Assembly: GCA_014549065.1 (NCBI GenBank)
Contig: JACDOX010000086.1
Location: 1,303,690-1,367,689 of the forward strand
DNA: 64,000 nucleotides
Direction of reading: 5' to 3'
From: Cardinalis cardinalis
Lineage: Eukaryota > Chordata > Aves > Passeriformes > Cardinalidae
Shown here: positions 59,891-64,000 of the stretch, in pieces
How positions within the stretch are numbered: the stretch's first letter is position 1
How the letters are laid out: every line of letters starts with the position of its first letter
The notes under the pieces: generated by a model
What the model was told of the DNA's origin: nothing
The model's database searches: none
What the model saw: only the letters and a program-made list of their open reading frames with translations
Position numbers and translations under genes: made by a program

Positions 59891-62800
59891 TGACCTGGGA
59901 AAAGGAGGAGAGCAGGAAAGGGGAAGTGAGAGACAGAAAGACCCCATGCTTACAGTCCAGAGGTGTGCAGGAAGAACCAGGGTCAGAGAAACACAGCCAG
60001 GATGGAAGAAATTTAGAGGATGATTGACTGGTGGAGGTGGTCAAAGAGGATGGGGTGGAAGGCTATCAAACACTGAATGACAGCTGAAAACCAGGACAAA
60101 GAGATGCTTGGGGCTGGAGAAAGGAGAGGATGAAGAAAGAAGGCATAAAAGTGATGTCCCCAGTCCCCAGCAGTGCACAGATTAACTGAGAGACGAGGTG
60201 ACATTTGAATAGAAAGGTCAGGTTCAAGGAGTGATTTTATCGCAAACCAGAAACTATTATATGTTCAATTTTCTCAAGAAACAGGAGGAATGAGAACATG
60301 AAGGGGCCAGGGCAAGGAGTCAGAGAGTCCAACTGGTGCAGCAGATTAGAAGAAGGAGGAAGAAATATAGGGCCAAGTAGGAAAGACAGAGAAAGGAAAA
60401 AAAGTAAGAGAGAGAGAGAGCAGAGCACATTGTTGGAGATCCAGGAGGATTTCAACAGCCAGACAGGACCTCTGACCTGCAAGTCAGAGATTAAAAACTC
60501 TTCTGAAGTTTTGGAGATGGAAAAGAAAGTAGTGAATTTGTAATGTGGATTTTTTCCTNAGGTTTTCAGTGATATGAAAGGAAAAACACAGGGTAAAGAT
60601 GCAAGGAGGGAGACAGCTTGTGCTGCTGAGATAAACTCCAAGGGAAAGGGAGGAAAGCCAGAAGTTTTGGCAGCAGTGTGAGAGTATTGTGTACCAGGGA
60701 TGACAGGAGGAAGGGATCAGCCCTGCCATGTCAGAGAGGTGTTACAGTGGGAGAGAAAGAACNGGGATGTTGGGAAATCACAGAAGTAGCAATATTTGCT
60801 TCAAAATCAGCCAAGGACTGAGTCACCCTGGTGAGCACAGGAGCTGACACACTGCAGCAGCCAAACATCCAGGCAGGGGAACCCCCATCAATGCACTGGG
60901 CAAACTGAATAAAGCCTGTTGAAAACTTCATAGAGGACTCTGGGAGATGAGCAATAAGCTGACAAGGAATAGCAAAACACATTAGAAAAATGTAAAAATA
61001 AGCTAAAAATTGTATAAGAAGAAGATAGATGCATGTATAAAGCATGTATGTACATCTGTAAAAAGATTTACCAACAAGCTTAATAGATAAAATAATAAAA
61101 GCAATGGTAAAAGCTACACATGGCTTCTAGGAAAGCCAACCAAAATGTAGCTTAAGCTCTAGAGCATCTAGTAACTCCTCTCAAACAGTTGTGCTTTTCC
61201 TATTTCTGCTTAGCAAGGCTTTTGAAGAAATACACCTTGTTCAGTAAATACATGTCCACGTGCTGTGTTCTGAGACACCCAGCCATCAAGGGCACATGAG
61301 CTTCTCCACACTCAGAGAAAACACTTTTCCACTTCCACAATGAGTGCCCATTGGAGCTGGACCAGCTAAGGCACCCACAATACACCTGGCATGAAGCACT
61401 AAAATATTCCCAGGCTCTCCCATCTTCCTAGAATTCTCCACACTTTGCTACTTCAGAAAGTTCTTTCCTTCACCAGGCCAGGACATGAATGCTGTGTGCA
61501 GTCTGTGGAGAGTAAAACCCAACCTGGTTTGGTGCAGCACTGCTGATGAAGCCTTGTCCATGGGATGTAGCCAGTGTTCCTCTTTCTCCTGCCCCTGGGC
61601 TCAACAATGAGTTTGCTTGAAGCTCTCACTGGTTCAGTCTTCCCCATGAAATTATTGCACACCATCTGCCATTTCAGTCAGGGGCAAGTGAGTTTTACAA
61701 GAGGACGACTCAAAGGAAGGTTGCTTTCCTAGGGTTAAGCTGTTTCCTGTGGTTAAGCTGCTCAGTGGATGTTCTAAGGATTGAGGCTGTAGGAAAGTCA
61801 CTCTGNTCTCAGCCTGGCTTCGACAAAACTTGTCAGAAAGGATTATTTTTGAGCCTTCTAGACATGGATCGGTCTCAGTTTAGGAGAAAATGCTCTGGAA
61901 TGGGTGTTTTCTCTAAAGAAAAGGGTTTCAGCAATCTCTTCCCACAGATCAGAAATGAGTGTTAGTGCATGAAAGTGAAAAAACCCCAATCATTTNTTGA
62001 CAAAGTGCCCACACAGCATGGGGGGGAAAAAAAAATGCTCAATAGTGAATTGTCAGAACTTTACTCCANACACACACCCCCATATCACAACAAAAGGAAA
62101 CCTAAACTGCTAGAGAAGAGAAAAATCAAGGCCGGCCACATGGCAGGGAAGAACAAAATGGCAGCGGCTTCTGTCTCAGGGAAGGAAAAAAAAGCTCATG
62201 CAGCAGCTGAGGGAAAACACAGATGGGAACCTGGTGAATNTCTGATGTTGATCTCCTCTTCACAGCAGGTGAAGCTGCTGGATTTAGGGTCCTTTCTTGG
62301 GCTGGGTCAGCTTTCCTGAGGCCAGGCCGGGCCGAGCAGCTTCTCGGGTCTCCGCGGTCCATGGCCAACACTTCTTCCATTGATTCTGATCTCAAACCAA
62401 AACCAAACCAAACAGTGCAAGGAAAAAAAAACTGGGAAAAGGAAAAAAAAACCTTCTTGCCTGAGCTAACAAAAAACCAAGCTAGCTAAGCAACAAAGTA
62501 CTGCTGGCCCCAACTGCACCCAGCACGAGGCTTTCGGAAAAACCCCACCTGAGCCCCAAGGCTCAACATCCATCCCCAGAGCCACCTCAAAGCTACCAAA
62601 ACCGTTTCTGGGCATGGAGCAGATGATTAGTGAATAGAGTGCCATCATAAAATCACCCCTGGACAAGGTCAAAGTAGACAGCCCCCCCCCAAAAAAACAT
62701 ATTAAGGTATGTAAATATACATGCCCACACAAAGCACCTCAACCTCCATTCCTTAAAAACCTGGTGAAAAATACAGCTGCCAGTTTCTAAATACTGAATG

Positions 62801-63898
62801 TTTTACACTCTGAAACACCTAGCAGAATTACAAAGCCAAATCCTAACCAAACTCAAGACACATGCCAAATACTCCTCTGCTCCTTTGGTATGTCTTTAAT
62901 AAACCTGTGGTTCAGATAAAATTAATAAAGNATTTCAACTGGTTTTCCTTGCATTGTCATTAAAGTCTCTGCTACCCCTCACTAGGAGTTGAGAAAGCAA
63001 GTTCCACCTGAGTAGAAATTATCTTCAGACTCAAAGGCGGGATCTGTGGAGCTGCTGTGAATCTCCAGCCTGNTCACAAGAAGACAAGTGCTGCACCAGA
63101 CTGACTTCTGACCACCACCTCCTGNCTTTCCTTCTTGCTCTTATCTGGGCCCTTGCAATGCACCTGCACATTCAGAAACACCTTCAGGCAATTATCATCC
63201 TTTCCTGGGATTGCAAAACACAAGATGGATGAAAGGCTGGACCTTAGTAATAATGGGTGATGCTAAGTCTTTCATTCAGGCCCTTCTCTTGCACACTCCC
63301 CTTGACAATGACCACTTGCCTTTCCTTGCATCCATTTGCNAATAGCCTGGAAGGACAGGAATTAATGACTTGCCATATGGTTACCTCTTACCTGCTATAA
63401 TGCTCCNGTCCTATCACAGTTTGAAATATGTTTCTAAGGAGAAGACATGGTGCAGGACCTCTGTCTGAGCTTGCTGAGATACCCTTCCAGCTGGCAGAGC
63501 AGGGAGGGGACAGAAGGATGGGCATCTCCCCATCTGTGGGACTCACCCTTGGGCTGGANCTCCTCATCAGCCCCACATCAGTTTGTAGATAAGCAAATTA
63601 GCATTTGCTAATTTGATGCAGAAAGGTCAATGCTCACTGCTAGAATGATTAAGAGAGTTTCCCCATGNAAGGTATTACCTTGTCATGGATCATTTCATCA
63701 GGAAAGTTATTCATCTCTCCAGTCCTGGGAGTCCTTTGGACAAAACACTTGCTCAGCATCGTCCTCCAACCCTGCTGCTGCAGGGCTTTTTACACCTGAG
63801 GTGCCATGAAGACTCAGGTGTCATTTCTGCTGTCTCTGCTGACACAGATTGTAAACTCTTTTATCTCAGCCAGAAGAATCCTCCTTCTTCTTGTGTGA
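59891..63898. other. Upstream flank with no recognised gene
   Basis: About 4 kb right of the microsatellites. It includes a purine-rich stretch at about 59900-60740 and moderately GC-rich sequence at 62100-62400. Open frames are short and overlap on both strands. I recognise no exon, RNA or mobile element. A relic LTR around 62100-62700 is conceivable but unsupported. Confidence 0.6.
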
Positions 63899-64000
63899 TG
63901 TTTGTGAGGTCCCCAGGACAAGGTGAGAGATGAGAATTTGACTCCATGTTCTCAGAAGGCTGAATATTATATTATATTATATTATATTATATTATATTAT
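63899..64000 (-). mobile_element. LTR-like element, family A, cut by window end
   Basis: The plus strand TGTTTGTGAGGTCCCCAGGA, then the GAATTTGACTCCATGTTCTC block, is the variant 3' end of family A, as at 32618. The element continues beyond the window. Its AT-rich part has become a pure pentamer array here. Confidence 0.82.
63965..64000. repeat. (ATATT)n pentamer microsatellite at window edge
   Basis: At least seven uninterrupted ATATT units run to the last base. They sit in the place of the AT-rich tract of family A LTRs, so they probably expanded from it. Confidence 0.9.

Noticed and set aside
1..64000. CRISPR array, phage, operon, tRNA or rRNA genes
   Set aside because: No regularly spaced repeats, prokaryotic gene order, cloverleaf or rRNA signature was seen. 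The window is an intron-rich vertebrate locus.

Overview
The window is vertebrate nuclear DNA, almost certainly from a bird. The evidence is one widely spaced multi-exon gene with GT-AG introns, many CR1 retrotransposon pieces with typical avian 3' tails, and several solo-LTR-like insertions. A songbird is my inference from the LTR content and is not proven. Single N bases are scattered throughout and there is one 240-N gap, so this is a draft consensus.

The only gene I can support is the 5' part of KIF16B (kinesin-3 family, SNX23) on the minus strand. Twelve coding exons run from the start codon at 58634 down to 18418. They join in phase into 1302 nt (434 codons) covering the whole motor domain, the neck and the first coiled coil. 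The FHA domain, the long coiled coils and the C-terminal PX domain lie beyond position 1. The first exon sits in a CpG-rich promoter at about 58300-58860. A near-consensus RFX X-box lies 82 bp upstream of the start codon, and a short overlapping upstream ORF begins 7 nt upstream.

Layout: 1-18417 is intron 12, with a recent 338-bp inverted duplication, a CR1 tail, an LTR, a coding-like broken frame and a 430-bp direct duplication whose first copy spans the N gap. 18418-31837 holds exons 12 to 5, with two CR1 elements broken by LTRs. 31838-42780 holds exons 4 to 2, including a CR1 that ends about 15 bp from the exon 4 splice donor. 42781-58587 is intron 1, with three LTR-like elements, one of them 1076 bp long and containing a 27-bp-arm palindrome. 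58635-64000 is promoter and upstream flank, with TA/CA-rich microsatellites framed by CR1 tails, then unannotated DNA and an LTR cut by the window end.

I found no operon-like, CRISPR, phage-like or otherwise novel multi-gene system. The interesting material is structural: the inverted and direct duplications, an LTR-like family with an unusual 3' end confirmed by 6-bp target duplications, nested insertions, and the promoter architecture.
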